Part shown: positions 43,901-50,770 of the stretch, piece after piece
How the letters are laid out: each line of letters starts with the position of its first letter
How positions within the stretch are numbered: position 1 is the stretch's first letter
NCBI GenBank assembly: GCA_029964075.1
Contig: CM057149.1
Location: 10,736,465 to 10,800,464, forward strand
DNA from: Patiria pectinifera
Lineage: Eukaryota; Echinodermata; Asteroidea; Valvatida; Asterinidae
Direction of reading: 5' to 3'
Length of the DNA: 64,000 bases
Notes under the pieces: generated by a model
The model's input: only the letters and a program-made list of their open reading frames with translations
Databases searched by the model: none
Told to the model about the DNA's origin: nothing
Position numbers and translations under genes: made by a program

Positions 43901-44780
43901 ATTACGCCAGTTATTTTTTGGATAGCTGCAAATGATGGACTCAGGCTTTAACTACATTTATTTATATTATATTATGTGAACTGTTGCTTATGTACCGGTA
44001 TGTACATGTATGAATAGAAATAAAACAAACAAACAAACACCCCTATTACCCCTGCTCATTGGGCCCATGGAACACTCCAAATACCATCTCAGCTCCCTTG
44101 GGAGTATACAGCTCGATGCTACCTGTTAGGCGTTAGGAAGCTACATTGTAATTCAATCACAATAACCATCTGTGCCCACCACAGGTACCCATTTACTCCT
44201 GGGTGGACAGAAGCAATGAGTGACAAAGTGCCTTGCTCAAGGGCACATGCACCATGACCCCAGGCTGGACTCGAACCCACAACCTGCAGCTTTACCCGCA
44301 GACCACGAATCTAATACCCTTAACCACGAGGCCACAGCACTCCACTGTACACAAAAACCTTCTGAGGACTTGAGCTCAGGTCCTCAGAAGGTTGTTGCTG
44401 TTTGGGGAAAGTTTGCAATGTAGTAGGCCTACACTGAATAGCAGGTAACCCATAAAACAGCTCAAAATACACGATTCTAAAACAGCAAGATCTGGATTCT
44501 CACAAGAACTCACGACATTATAGACACTTACTCTGCCTTAACCTCTGCAGAGTGTCCCGCGTTGATAACTCTTCCTAACTTATTCCCCTCTCCTGGGAGA
44601 ACCAAGTGGACCGACTGAAATCTCACTTTCTCCGATCTCTCCAAATCTCGTTGGCTCCAGTCAGTTATAACAGAGAGTGCGCCCTCTTTTGTCTGGAGCA
44701 GAGTAGCCTTTGTGGGAGTAGGTACTGCTGCAACATCTCTGTAAACCCTTGTTGCTTCTTCAAGACTTGGATGCGAAGAA
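22817..44780 (-). CDS. APEH: Acylaminoacyl-peptidase (acylamino-acid-releasing enzyme), exons 2-22
   Basis: Cytosolic serine exopeptidase of family S9C that releases N-acylated amino acids from blocked peptides. Twenty-one coding exons (22817-22916 up to 44532-44780) were joined; every junction keeps frame. With the proposed exon 1 (60116-60138) and one of two alternative exons 9, the coding sequence is 2202 nt, 733 residues; the human enzyme has 732. Exons 2-13 encode the beta-propeller; exons 14-22 the alpha/beta-hydrolase. In that numbering the catalytic triad is Ser589 in GGSHGGF (exon 17), Asp678 in VDLRVP (exon 21) and His710 in NCHGL (exon 22). Oxyanion region PHGGPHS spans exons 14-15. 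Other hallmarks are [20 protein letters not shown] and [19 protein letters not shown]. No signal peptide is visible. Introns hold SINEs, MITEs and a LINE end. The 5' end is uncertain. Confidence 0.95.
22968..23220 (+). repeat. Dispersed repeat with CAGTCACAGACAGTC motif (copy 1)
   Basis: About 250 bp matching 41205-41475 in the same order: AGTCACAGACAGTCAAAA, GGCTAGTCACCAGCAGTC, AGTCAACAGACAAAGCAGG, CAGTCAATCCTGCTTTATG. Unclassified, intronic. Confidence 0.6.
23232..23708. mobile_element. Foldback MITE with TTAA target duplication (copy 2)
   Basis: Second copy of the element at 4626-5100, flanked by TTAA at 23228-23231 and 23709-23712. It lies in the last intron of APEH, close to the penultimate exon. 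The ORFs reported across it are translations of the palindrome. Confidence 0.85.
23746..23852 (-). CDS. APEH: APEH exon 21 with the catalytic aspartate
   Basis: Encodes [20 protein letters not shown] then [15 protein letters not shown]. The Asp of VDLRVP is the triad acid (family form EDRRVP). Acceptor GCCATAG; donor GTAAGT. Confidence 0.95.
23930..24368. mobile_element. Tc1/mariner-like MITE
   Basis: Ends CACCCTGTCTCAAAAA (near 23931) and TTTTTTGAGACAGGCTG (near 24366) are inverted and flanked by TA. The arms are nearly palindromic throughout, with ACAAAGACTGGGCTTTCC and GGAAAGCCTGGTCTTTTTT. No transposase. Confidence 0.7.
24475..24660. repeat. Degenerate GACTC/GAGTC repeat
   Basis: Many GACTTGACTC, ACTCCACTC and CAAGTCA motifs in both orientations. 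Probably a decayed relative of the element at 26662-27285; a further trace is at 31750-31850. Confidence 0.5.
24752..25180. mobile_element. MITE with TATGTGACCTGTTCTGTCAA ends
   Basis: Inverted ends TATGTGACCTGTTCTGTC (24752) and GACAGAACAGGTCACATA (25163-25180) enclose 429 bp without coding capacity. Same family as 12861-13288. Lies in the intron between the APEH exons at 23746 and 25330. Confidence 0.78.
25330..25435 (-). CDS. APEH: APEH exon 20
   Basis: Encodes [20 protein letters not shown] then [15 protein letters not shown]. Acceptor TTTTCGTAG; donor GTACGT. Confidence 0.93.
25913..25943 (-). CDS. APEH: APEH exon 19 (31-nt micro-exon)
   Basis: Encodes MLGSTDIPD with split codons giving Ser at its start and Trp at its end. 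The conserved [11 protein letters not shown] sequence proves it despite its size. Acceptor TTTCCACAG; donor GTAAGT. Confidence 0.94.
25985..26095 (-). mobile_element. SINE 3' tail with (TAA)n
   Basis: An (AAT)n run at 26001-26022 is followed by GCGTTTATAATGCGCCAAAT and GATGCTCAAGGCGCAG, the 3' end of a SINE read on the minus strand. The head is missing. Confidence 0.55.
26312..26360 (-). CDS. APEH: APEH exon 18 (49 nt)
   Basis: Encodes [16 protein letters not shown] plus one base. Acceptor ATTCTTAG; donor GTGAGT. Confidence 0.94.
26662..27285. mobile_element. hAT-type MITE built of GACTCGAGTC repeats, with 8-bp target duplication
   Basis: Perfect 8-bp duplication AATAGTCT at 26654-26661 and 27286-27293. 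Ends CAGAGTTGTAACGAGTCA and TGACTCGAGTCATTACAACT..CTG are inverted. Both sides inside consist of repeated GACTCGAGTCGAGTCGAGTC-like strings around a 280-bp non-repetitive core. CAGAG ends with 8-bp duplications define hAT-like transposition. Confidence 0.85.
27300..28140. other. APEH intron 17 sequence without recognised features
   Basis: No gene. The two longest ORFs here (about 27600-28120) overlap on opposite strands and show no recognisable protein. Inverted bits GGGGGAGAC (27752) and GTCTCCCCC (28067) hint at another MITE. Confidence 0.4.
28195..28305 (-). CDS. APEH: APEH exon 17 with the catalytic serine
   Basis: Encodes [20 protein letters not shown] then [24 protein letters not shown] is the nucleophile elbow. 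Phase 0 on both sides; donor GTAAGT. Confidence 0.96.
28848..28936 (-). CDS. APEH: APEH exon 16
   Basis: Encodes [20 protein letters not shown] followed by GRQDVDDVQ, a near-invariant family segment. Acceptor TTTCTAG; donor GTATCT. Confidence 0.95.
28955..29390. mobile_element. MITE with CAATCCTGCAAAATCCTCC repeats
   Basis: Repeated CTCAATCCTGCAAA.TCCTCC strings at 29020, 29072, 29130 and 29320, inverted at the right end (GAGGATTTTGAAGGATTCAG). Inverted ends are TTAACCCCAAC / TTAGGGTTAA. Located in the intron between APEH exons 15 and 16. Confidence 0.5.
29519..29599 (-). CDS. APEH: APEH exon 15
   Basis: Encodes [20 protein letters not shown] and LGFAILL. Its acceptor (CTCTTGTAG) lies within about 20 nt of a truncated MITE. 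Donor GTAAGA. Confidence 0.93.
29618..30183 (-). mobile_element. Non-autonomous hAT-like MITE (copy 2, truncated)
   Basis: Reverse complement of the element at 6755-7520. One end is intact (GTGGCATCTCTG at 30172-30183); the other is lost near 29618, within about 20 nt of the APEH splice acceptor at 29600-29601. It has many substitutions relative to copy 1. Confidence 0.75.
30489..30575 (-). CDS. APEH: APEH exon 14
   Basis: Encodes [20 protein letters not shown] then PPLIVLPHG, the start of the hydrolase fold including the HGGP loop. Acceptor TGTGCAG; donor GTAAGT. Confidence 0.93.
30620..30864. mobile_element. Small foldback MITE
   Basis: GGGCAATTCCACGGTTACTCA at the left and its near reverse complement TGAGTAACCGTGGAATTGCC at the right. 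Related sequence (one end only) at about 39490-39540. Confidence 0.65.
31100..31560. mobile_element. MITE with CAGGGGCGGATCCAGG end
   Basis: CAGGGGCGGATCCAGGAATT at about 31108 and CTCTGGATCCTGGTT at about 31542 are inverted. The interior has long G or C runs (31138-31146, 31231-31242, 31493-31507). This end sequence is common among animal non-autonomous elements. Confidence 0.6.
31867..32011 (-). CDS. APEH: APEH exon 13
   Basis: Encodes [20 protein letters not shown] through [16 protein letters not shown], the last propeller segment. Acceptor TTTTTTTAG; donor GTCAGT. Confidence 0.9.
32068..32528. mobile_element. Foldback MITE (arms about 210 bp)
   Basis: Left ACACCCAAATGTCGGGACTA and right TAGTCCCGACATTTGGGTT are inverted; the arms continue through AAAGCCCAATTCATAAGCTT and GTTCTGTCCACG. 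Located between APEH exons 12 and 13. Confidence 0.75.
33182..33322 (-). CDS. APEH: APEH exon 12
   Basis: Encodes [20 protein letters not shown] through [17 protein letters not shown]. Phase 0 on both sides; acceptor CTACACAG, donor GTGAGT. Confidence 0.92.
33532..33641 (-). CDS. APEH: APEH exon 11
   Basis: Encodes [20 protein letters not shown] and [16 protein letters not shown], a propeller blade. Acceptor GTCATTTAG; donor GTAATG. Confidence 0.92.
34000..34550. mobile_element. Foldback MITE with GTCTAGGGGCTAGAC end
   Basis: Left GTCTAGGGGCTAGAC and right GTCTAGCCCCTAGAC bound inverted arms that share GATAACCCGCC, GAGGGCGCTATCA and CCAATATCGCCCACG. Located between APEH exons 10 and 11. Confidence 0.72.
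34655..34712 (-). CDS. APEH: APEH exon 10
   Basis: Encodes [19 protein letters not shown], matching YDWYTKVTSVVVDVV. Acceptor TTTTCTTACAG; donor GTACGA. Confidence 0.92.
35085..35335 (+). mobile_element. tRNA-derived SINE with (ATT)n tail, plus strand
   Basis: The head GTTGTGGTCCAATGGTTTAG and the B box GGGTTTGAACCC are followed by TTGGGCAAGACACTTTACTA, GGGTACCTGTGAAGG and the 3' end AAATCGCTATATAAAAATTA. Located between exons 10 and 9A of APEH. Confidence 0.8.
35731..35852 (-). CDS. APEH: APEH exon 9, downstream alternative copy (9A)
   Basis: A 122-nt exon encoding [20 protein letters not shown] and [20 protein letters not shown]. It is the closer match to vertebrate APEH at its end (HHQCSQL). 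Acceptor TTGCTAACAG, donor GTAAGG. Only one of 9A and 9B can be used in frame. Confidence 0.88.
35921..36042 (-). CDS. APEH: APEH exon 9, upstream alternative copy (9B)
   Basis: A 122-nt exon encoding [20 protein letters not shown] and [20 protein letters not shown]. Acceptor TTTTGTTAACAG, donor GTAAGA. Same length and phase as 35731-35852, with 27 of 40 residues the same. It has no stop and no splice defect. Confidence 0.85.
36493..36842. mobile_element. Foldback MITE with GGGCGATTCACAATGCAGTG end
   Basis: AATTCGGGCGATTCACAATG at the left and CATTGTGAATCGCCTGAATT at the right, arms about 48 bp. It lies between APEH exons 8 and 9B. Confidence 0.65.
37102..37142 (-). CDS. APEH: APEH exon 8 (41 nt)
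   Basis: A short exon encoding [13 protein letters not shown] plus split codons on both sides, equivalent to SALYYVDLIGGKC. It ends with one base (G) that pairs with AG or AA from either alternative exon 9 to give Glu. Donor GTGAGT. Confidence 0.9.
37510..37792 (-). mobile_element. tRNA-derived SINE (GGCCGAGTGG family), minus strand
   Basis: On the minus strand the head is GTGGCCGAGTGGGTAGGGCT with B box GGGTTCAAATCC, then TTGGGCAAGCCACTTCAAC. A 15-bp palindromic pair TTCCCCCTGGACA / TGTCCAGGGGGAA lies at 37579-37609. Same family as 5725-5960. Confidence 0.78.
37825..37916 (-). CDS. APEH: APEH exon 7
   Basis: Encodes [20 protein letters not shown] and [10 protein letters not shown], a strongly conserved propeller blade. 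Acceptor CACAAACAG; donor GTAGGG. Confidence 0.93.
38345..38530 (-). mobile_element. tRNA-derived SINE (CTCGGTGGT family, copy 2)
   Basis: On the minus strand: CTCGGTGGTCAAGTGGTAAA, then GTGGGTTCGAGTCCCACC. Flanking inverted GTTTAAACACT / AGTGTTTAAAC. A tRNA-like secondary structure is possible but the flanks are SINE. Confidence 0.72.
39047..39184 (-). CDS. APEH: APEH exon 6
   Basis: Encodes [20 protein letters not shown] and [15 protein letters not shown], matching the YEDWGE region of the family. Phase 0 on both sides; donor GTAAGT. Confidence 0.92.
39943..40097 (-). CDS. APEH: APEH exon 5
   Basis: Encodes [20 protein letters not shown] followed by a charged linker ending DKPVK, the first propeller blades. 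Acceptor TTTTTTTCAAG; donor GTAAAG. Confidence 0.92.
41068..41143 (-). CDS. APEH: APEH exon 4
   Basis: Encodes [20 protein letters not shown] and KVYED, matching VWEKNRKLKSFNLSALEKHG of the family. Acceptor CTTCTGCTAG; donor GTAGGT. Confidence 0.92.
41205..41475 (+). repeat. Dispersed repeat with CAGTCACAGACAGTC motif (copy 2)
   Basis: Second copy of the family at 22968-23220, followed immediately by a LINE 3' end. Confidence 0.6.
41487..41850 (+). mobile_element. 5'-truncated non-LTR retrotransposon, 3' end of the reverse transcriptase ORF
   Basis: The frame 41514-41840 reads [20 protein letters not shown], then [46 protein letters not shown] and MDREDWRRR. This is the typical C-terminal region (W.DH..N..LYG.LP.IS..IR.RR...AGH..RH) of LINE ORF2 proteins common in marine invertebrates. 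Only about 110 of 900 or more residues remain. Intronic in APEH. Confidence 0.82.
42036..42126 (-). CDS. APEH: APEH exon 3
   Basis: Encodes [19 protein letters not shown] and on to KQYVE, equivalent to ELLSRESPSGTMKAVLR in vertebrates. Acceptor TTTCTCAG; donor GTCAGT. Confidence 0.92.
42890..43135 (+). mobile_element. tRNA-derived SINE (CTCGGTGGT family, copy 3)
   Basis: GCTCGGTGGTAGAGTGGTAA, then AGGTTCGAGTCCCACC and a tail containing CAGTGTTTATACGTCAGTG. Followed by (AAT)n at 43159-43182. Confidence 0.75.
43401..43947. mobile_element. MITE with TTAA target duplication
   Basis: Flanked by TTAA at 43397-43400 and 43948-43951. Ends AGGTAGGCCTACAGTCCATC and GATGGACTCAGGCT are inverted (CAGTCCATCATTTG / CAAATGATGGACTC). 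The interior contains a CG-rich island at 43610-43740. Probably piggyBac or Kolobok class. Confidence 0.72.
44050..44345 (-). mobile_element. tRNA-derived SINE, minus strand
   Basis: On the minus strand: GCTGTGGCCTCGTGGTTAAG, then GTGGGTTCGAGTCCAGCCTG, then CTTGAGCAAGGCACTTTGTC and GGGTACCTGTGG. The A-rich end near 44020-44040 (AAACAAACAAAC) may be the tail. Confidence 0.78.
44532..44780 (-). CDS. APEH: APEH exon 2
   Basis: Encodes the N-terminal part, [17 protein letters not shown] through [17 protein letters not shown], matching the start of vertebrate APEH. The acceptor is a tandem CAGTCAG; the start at 44780 (second AG) fits an exon 1 ending with two spare bases, the alternative 44784 fits one spare base. 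The donor is GA|GTAAGTG. Confidence 0.88.
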
Positions 44781-44842
44781 CTGACTGAAGACTAGTAAGA
44801 TAATCAAAATACAAGTGGCAATGCAATGAATGTTAAAAAGAA

Positions 44843-45408
44843 GGCAGTGGATATTTTGCCGGAGACGGCAAACCTTCAGTAAACGTTAGTTTGCCGGATA
44901 TGCACTGAACATGCGCAGTTACTGTTTTTTTGTACTTAAACATTTTCCGGTGACAAATTTTAGTCTGGCTCCATGCCAATATTATCGTTGTAACTTTGTA
45001 TTTACAAGATGGGAATCAGACCATTTTATAATTTCGGACTTTATTTCCCTTTAAAAAAAATCCTCCAGAGCCACAAATCTGAAAAAGAAAAAGTAACACT
45101 CTGCAATAAAATGTTTGAGACATATTAAAATAATAAAAGAATAATATCTTATTTATTTGGGGATGGGGAAAAAAAACCTTAAAATTGTGGCGGGGATCAG
45201 GATTCGAACTCGGGACATCCCACTCACTAGAGCCATTGCTTAACCACTGCACCGACTGTGCTACACAACTTCAGTGGGAATTTAATACATGTTATAATTC
45301 AGCCCTATCTTAAAGAGTACAGCGCCCTCTATTGACATGGATTGCTGCCGGCAAACCTTTAGTAAACGTTAGTTTGCCGGCGTTACCTCCGGCAAAATAT
45401 CCACTACC
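44843..45408 (-). mobile_element. MITE carrying a tRNA-like insert, 9-bp target duplication (copy 1)
   Basis: Perfect 9-bp duplication TAAAAAGAA at 44834-44842 and 45409-45417. Ends GGCAGTGGATATTTTGCC and GGCAAAATATCCACTACC are inverted; subterminal GTAAACGTTAGTTTGCCGG is present at both ends. Inside, minus strand, GTCGGTGCAGTGGTTAAGCA to GAGTTCGAATCCTGATCCCC reads as a tRNA-like A-box and B-box pair. Confidence 0.82.
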
Positions 45409-45567
45409 TAAAAAGAACATCATAATATTAATTACTAGCAAAAATCAAAAGAAAATATTGCCATTTACACGTTTTTTTTTTAGCAAATAGCAGTATGTAA
45501 ATTTGGTGTCAATTGTGGTTCTGCATGAATCTTGGATGTCAATGAAGAAATATTTTAAATATAGTCG

Positions 45568-46186
45568 TGTTCCCTAACGTGGCGCACTTCGAAGCTTACC
45601 CAACTTTCCTCGTGTAGTGTTGCCAAACCTCTTTGATGACAAACCTCAAATTCATGCAGTAAAATACTAATACTTTTACCTTATTAATGCATGCTATCTA
45701 ACCTCTGTGAATAATTTCTGTTTCATAAAATGTAATCCTAAATTCAAAAACGGTGGCGTCCGGAAATTGGGCACAAATTCGCAGAGTGTTCCCTAACGTG
45801 GCGCACTTAAATAAACCTCGGAAAATTCCAAATTAACATTAAAGAATTTTTGTTAACTTGATAAATTCTGATAAATCATAATTATGTCTACTTACATACC
45901 GAGCCAGATGTTTGTCAGAAAATTATTTTCTTATTTTTCGGGGCATTTTCAAAGGGATCACTTTGCACTTGAAAATAAAATCGGAAAATCACGCCAAAAT
46001 AAATTTTTCTTCTAACTTGTAACGGGTAACTAAACTCGCGATTTATAATCCGGAGCGTTTAGAACTTGATAAAATTTCACTTTCTGTGAAATTTCAGTTA
46101 AAACTTTTGCTCTAGCTAGGCGCTACAGGCGAAAAATCAAAGTGCGCCACGTTGGGGGCCGCGCCACGTTAGGGTACATCAACAAT
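45568..46186 (+). mobile_element. TIR element with CCCTAACGTGGCGC motifs (copy 1)
   Basis: Starts TGTTCCCTAACGTGGCGCAC and ends GCGCCACGTTAGGGTACATC. CCTAACGTGGCGCAC recurs inside near 45790 and at 46140. An inverted copy is at 63122-63738. Confidence 0.78.
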
Positions 46187-46369
46187 ACCAAATAGGATTG
46201 CATCTCCATAGACTTTGTACACAGCCGCTGAAGTGGCGTCAGGTTGCAACATTATTTCCCCTTTAGTCTTTACATAAGATTTTGTATCATTAATTCTCTC
46301 ACTTGTATCATTAATTCTCTCACTGATTCAACAGGGCACAATGTTATTGTTAGAAATACATGAACGAAC

Positions 46370-46396
46370 CTGCGTCTGAGACATGTTGGCTGCCAT
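46370..46396 (-). CDS. APEH: Alternative candidate start of APEH (MAANMSQTQ)
   Basis: ATG at 46396 with a good start context (GAAATGG) opens MAANMSQTQ before CAG|GTTCGT. With that donor the frame does not match exon 2. Using a poor donor four bases later (GTTCAT) and the acceptor at 44784 would restore frame and give QVLSSSHP, reminiscent of the vertebrate start MERQVLLSEP. It lies beside a GC-rich minisatellite. Less likely by splice signals, more likely by protein similarity. Confidence 0.25.
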
Positions 46397-46404
46397 TTCA
46401 TGCA

Positions 46405-46620
46405 TGGTGTCAGGTCAACTCGCCCCCTGACCGACTCGCCCCTTGCAAGCGCGCCCCCTGGCCGACTCGCCCCCTCGCCGGCTCGCCTTTCCTAGCCGAC
46501 TCGCCCCCTGGCAAAGTCGCCTCCTAGCCGACTCGCCCCCTGACCGACTCCCCTCCTAGCCGACTCGCCCCCTGACCTACTCGCCCCCTGACGTCCGACT
46601 TGCCCCCGGACAACATTGCA
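46405..46620 (+). repeat. GC-rich minisatellite CCGACTCGCCCCCTG (copy 1)
   Basis: Units of about 15 bp (GACTCGCCCCCTG.CC). It starts at GGTGTCAGGTCAACTCGCCC. An inverted relative is at 61270-61470 ending GTTGACCTGACACCA, so the whole block appears to have moved or been copied as an element. Confidence 0.72.
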
Positions 46621-46799
46621 TTCCCGGTCGTGTCGTGAATCTCAATGGCGCCAAATTATTCAAATGCCATTTGAAATGATTTCTGGTACAATAACAATAA
46701 TTATTATAATAAATGGTAATAATAACCAATAATAAAAAGGTCACGCATGAAAATAAAACAATCCCTTTCCGCAAGAGAAGAGGGTAAATCACAAATAAG

Positions 46800-48300
46800 C
46801 TAATTCGTTATCTGAGTTTAGGTTTTGATTCTCAAAGTTGAGCCTCAGCTCCTCCTATAACATTTTAGAACACCAAACAAATAACTGTTTTTTTATTTTC
46901 ACAATATACATCCATAATTCTTAAAATACTTTTTAATGAAACTGAGGACCTAAAGTTGAGATTTACAAACGGTGAACGCGGTACATGCCGCGCACCCGCA
47001 GTCACCATGAACGGACCGCGAAATAGACCGGCTGCTATGCGCGATAGGCCCCGGCACTCCGCGAATATCGGTACGGCTGTGCTAATGTGTTTCCAACCCA
47101 AATTCTTCATAAAATATCATAGTTTCTTGCATTTGTACCGGAAATCCTTCAAAAGTGGCGTTTGAATAATTTGGCTCCATTGGGTTTCATGCTACGATCC
47201 GGCAATAATTATGTTCCCGCACTGTCATTATTATTTTTTTTCAAGATATCCTTGTGATGAGATTATGCATGCAGTATATTCCACCAGATACAGAACCATA
47301 ATTAAAATGTCCGGTTTCGAAGAGCGCTCCAATTTTTGTAAATTTTGTACCAGCCCAGCCCCCTCCCCCCATTTGATTTTACGGAGGCCAAGTGTCCGGT
47401 GAAAAAAACATGTCGACATCAAGTTCAGCACGGATGTGCCCCCGCCCCAAAGCTGGGATACGCTGCTACACAAACGGACGATACCTTTTATGGAGCAAGT
47501 GCCCCGGTGATGCGACTGTAATCGGTCAGTCCAAAAATTCAAGCCCCAAAAGTGGGTGCAGCCCCCAAAACCACTTTTCATTTGCATGTTTTTTAATAAG
47601 AAACATTTCGTTTTCGTCCTTCACAAATGTATTTAAACAGGCAATTGTTTTCAACTCAAGTTGATCAGTATGAAACTATGCCACCCCTCTAAGCATGGAG
47701 GAATAAGAACATGCTCTAAGTAAGTCTCGTGACCAAAATGTAATCGCCCATCGGGATTACGTCATTAGCATTCTATCCGACTCTCATTTATAACCCAGGC
47801 TTGTGCTGAATGACATTATGCAAATAACGTGTTTAGAAGATTTCCACTCAGACTCCAGCCCTATTGTTACATTCATGCCTCGCTGATCACCATGGTACAG
47901 CAACGTAGCGTGCACGGGCTTTATCTTAAGCTGTTGTTTCGGTGCTGGGCTAGGCCTTCATTACTGTCGTTGTGCTCCTCACGCTCACTGCATGCAACTC
48001 ATTACACTGTTCAAAATTATCATTTTGGCTCCGTATAAAATTGTTTATTCTAATTGAACGTGCACATTGTGTCCAATTTATATTGTATTAACAAAGACAT
48101 CGTTACCATTTACTTCAAGATCAACATCAAGAGGGGCAATGTCTTCAAGAGTAAAAAGAGGTACGTTACATGTCTCTGATTAATGTACATGTGTATAAAT
48201 AAGGTTCTCCTACCAAAATCTAGGGCCACTTTAAGTAAGTGTAAGGCCTTTATTTGTGTATAAAGTATAACTTGGGGATAAGCAATAATAAGTGATTAGG
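46800..48300. other. Intronic or intergenic stretch without recognised genes
   Basis: I see no gene. A CG-rich patch at about 46975-47075 and ORFs under 120 codons without recognisable protein are present. Confidence 0.4.
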
Positions 48301-48417
48301 GATTTGTCTCACGCGTGCAGTGACATTGTGTTCGCACGTAGAATATATAATTTGAATAATATTTCGGCCAACACGTGCAGTGACATTGCGTTCGCACGTT
48401 TAATTTGCATAGAAACA

Positions 48418-48745
48418 TAGATATAGAATAAAAAGACTAGATCGGCTGCGCGTCCACACGCGCAGACTTGCATGGAGGGTCACGTGCTAGAGGAAAGATA
48501 CAAATAATGCGCGAAATTGTGACGATGCATGGGCGAATCGCGTAACTTGATACTTGGTGCGTATTTCTTGCTTCGCGCGCGTTGAGCTTAGTGGTCACGG
48601 TGCTGGGGGAAAGATACATTTAGCTCCGTTAATTTACGTTAATTTGTTGCGCGTCCACGAGACACAATACAAAAGGCGGAAATTTATCGCACAATGAATG
48701 GGCGCGTGTGGACGCGCTGCCGATCTAGTCTTTTTATTTTATATC
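48418..48745. mobile_element. Foldback MITE with AAAAAGACTAGATCGGC ends
   Basis: TAGATATAGAATAAAAAGAC at the left and GTCTTTTTATTTTATATCTA at the right are inverted; next come GATCGGCTGCGCGTCCACAC and GTGTGGACGCGCTGCCGATC. Located inside the TGACATTG repeat array. Confidence 0.75.
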
Positions 48746-49006
48746 TATGCATAGAAATTCGAAAGACGCGTGCAATGATTGCGTTCGCACGTTTGTAAAT
48801 AAAATGGGGCGTGGCTATAGGCTCCGTTAATCCGAAGCAGTTTAGATATAAAGTTTGAGACTGCAAGAAGCCACTGGCCGGCCAGGAATTGTTTTCTGGC
48901 TGAGCGGATAAATTACTTCATTTCAAGGCAGTAACATGCTTTAATTTGTTTAGGAAGCTCTGGTAAAAGTAGAGAGTTTTGTCACCTGAAACAGAGAACT
49001 CCTTAA

Positions 49007-49525
49007 AGGGAAAATACAACATTTTCAAACGTCGAAAAATAAAACTACCAAGTTTTTACGAAATACCTTACTAGAATGTTGGTAAATGACAGTCTAAAGC
49101 ATCCTGTAAAATTATGGCACCTGGTGTCAAATTATTTTCAAGAAAATGGTATTTTTGTATAGATTTCCAACAGTGGTCGGCCGACCACCGTTGGAAAAAC
49201 CTAACTATTTTTCAACTACTGCTCCAATTTTACATTTTAGTCCAAATTTTGTTTGCTATTGGTTACATGTTCATGAACGGGTGCAGGCCAGCTAGACTGG
49301 TTCCCTTACCTTACAATTTTCCGACATCTATAAATTGATCCATGTTATCTTTAGTGGAGTCAAGGAACCAGACTACTTAAACATTTTTGTTTTTCTTGGT
49401 TTTTGCAGCATTTTCGAACCCAAAACTTCAAACATGTCAGTTAAACAATACTTGAGCTATTATACTAACCCCTCAAATAGTTCATTTCTGAAAATTACAG
49501 CAAAAGCCAATGATGTACATTCCCT
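49007..49525. mobile_element. MITE with TTAA target duplication and AGGGAA ends
   Basis: TTAA at 49003-49006 and 49526-49529 flank ends AGGGAAAATACAAC and TGTACATTCCCT. Internally CCAACAGTGGTCGGCCGACC is part of a perfect palindrome. No transposase. Confidence 0.7.
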
Positions 49526-50439
49526 TTAAATTTCATTGGATGTTAAAAAAAAAGTTTACATGGAAGATAAATTACAGCAGAATTAAGGTTGAACGAAAAT
49601 GATTATTTTATTCAATAATAATGCAATGCCAATAGGAATTTGTCACGTGCATTGACATTGTGTTCCCAGTGTGTTAATTTGCATATAGGAATTCATAAAA
49701 TACGTGCCGTGACATTGCGTTCGCACGTTGAGTATACATTTGCATAGAAATTCGTCTGAAATGTGCAGTGACATTGTGTTCGCACGTGGAACAGTTGAAG
49801 GGTTGCATTCCAGTGGAATTTTTTTTTTCAAATTGTTGTCTCCGAATAATTTAACACGCTCATTTACACCAGTATTTTCAATGATAAACCTGTGACAGTG
49901 TCTCCTTCATTGTCACATTGACTTGCAGGTCTTGTGTAACTCCCTTTCTGGAGAAGATTAAAACTCGTTCTCCACCTCAGTCTCAGAAACTAAAAAATAA
50001 ATTGAAACAATATAAAACCTAATCAACATTCGGGGCAAAACGTTGATGCAAGTGATGCAAACAATTAATTAGTTTTTTTTGTAGGTCAAGTTGGGAGGAG
50101 TGCAGACGCTGCAGGCGTGCATTATGCAGCATCCGCAAAGCAAAGCAGCTGCTGGATCTGTAGGAGTGTTAATGTTATGTTATAGGCATTTAGATAATGT
50201 TCAAGGCATTTAGATTCGGCGAAATATTCTCATACGCGTTTAGAAACCTCCGCACCGCGTTCTATCGCTTTTCCGTACGACAACAAGGCATATTCCTACG
50301 TAATGTTCGGCAAACTCGTGTTTTTGTTTTTTGTTGTTTTTTGGCTAGACCGGAGACGGTTTTGTACGAAGACCGTGAAGGGACATGGGAGTTATTTTTT
50401 TTTTCATTTTCACAATACTATTATGTATGTGTTATTGTC

Positions 50440-50770
50440 ACGTACGTACGTAACTCACGTACGTACGTAACTCACGCACGTACTTGAATATTATCACGTA
50501 CGTAGGTAATATTATCACGTAGGGCCCACGTGATAATTATTACGTACGTAGGGCCCACGTGATAATTATTAAGTACGTATACACAACGTATACTCGTTTA
50601 AGGATACACGTTATCACTTACATATGCAATACATGTACGTACGTAATATGTACTTTTTATCAGGTATGTACGCAATAATAATACTAATATTACGTTAGTA
50701 CGTAATATTATATTATCACACGTACGTATGTGATTAATTAAATGTATCACGTACGTGCGTTGTGATTGTC
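50440..50770. repeat. ACGTACGT-rich tract
   Basis: Repeated CACGTACGTACGTAA, TAGGGCCCACGTGATAATTA (twice in tandem, near 50519 and 50550) and TACGTAATATTA. Palindromic throughout. Followed at 50830-50870 by four CGCATATC units. Confidence 0.6.

Larger units (their letters stand above)
48300..49805. repeat. Dispersed copies of a TGACATTG.GTTCGCACGT unit
   Basis: At least six copies of CGTGCAGTGACATTGTGTTCG-like sequence, followed by a short AT-rich spacer with TTTGCATAGAAATTCG, at about 48315, 48373, 48765, 49648, 49705 and 49757. The array is split by a foldback element (48418-48745) and a TTAA MITE (49007-49525), indicating that it is older than both. Confidence 0.65.

Noticed and set aside
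45180-45265. Genuine tRNA gene inside the MITE
   Set aside because: It is present in two mobile copies with the same flanks; no clean acceptor stem with free flanks could be drawn.
47231-47664. 118- and 90-codon opposing ORFs
   Set aside because: They overlap on opposite strands, and no domain, splice pattern or repeat identity supports either.
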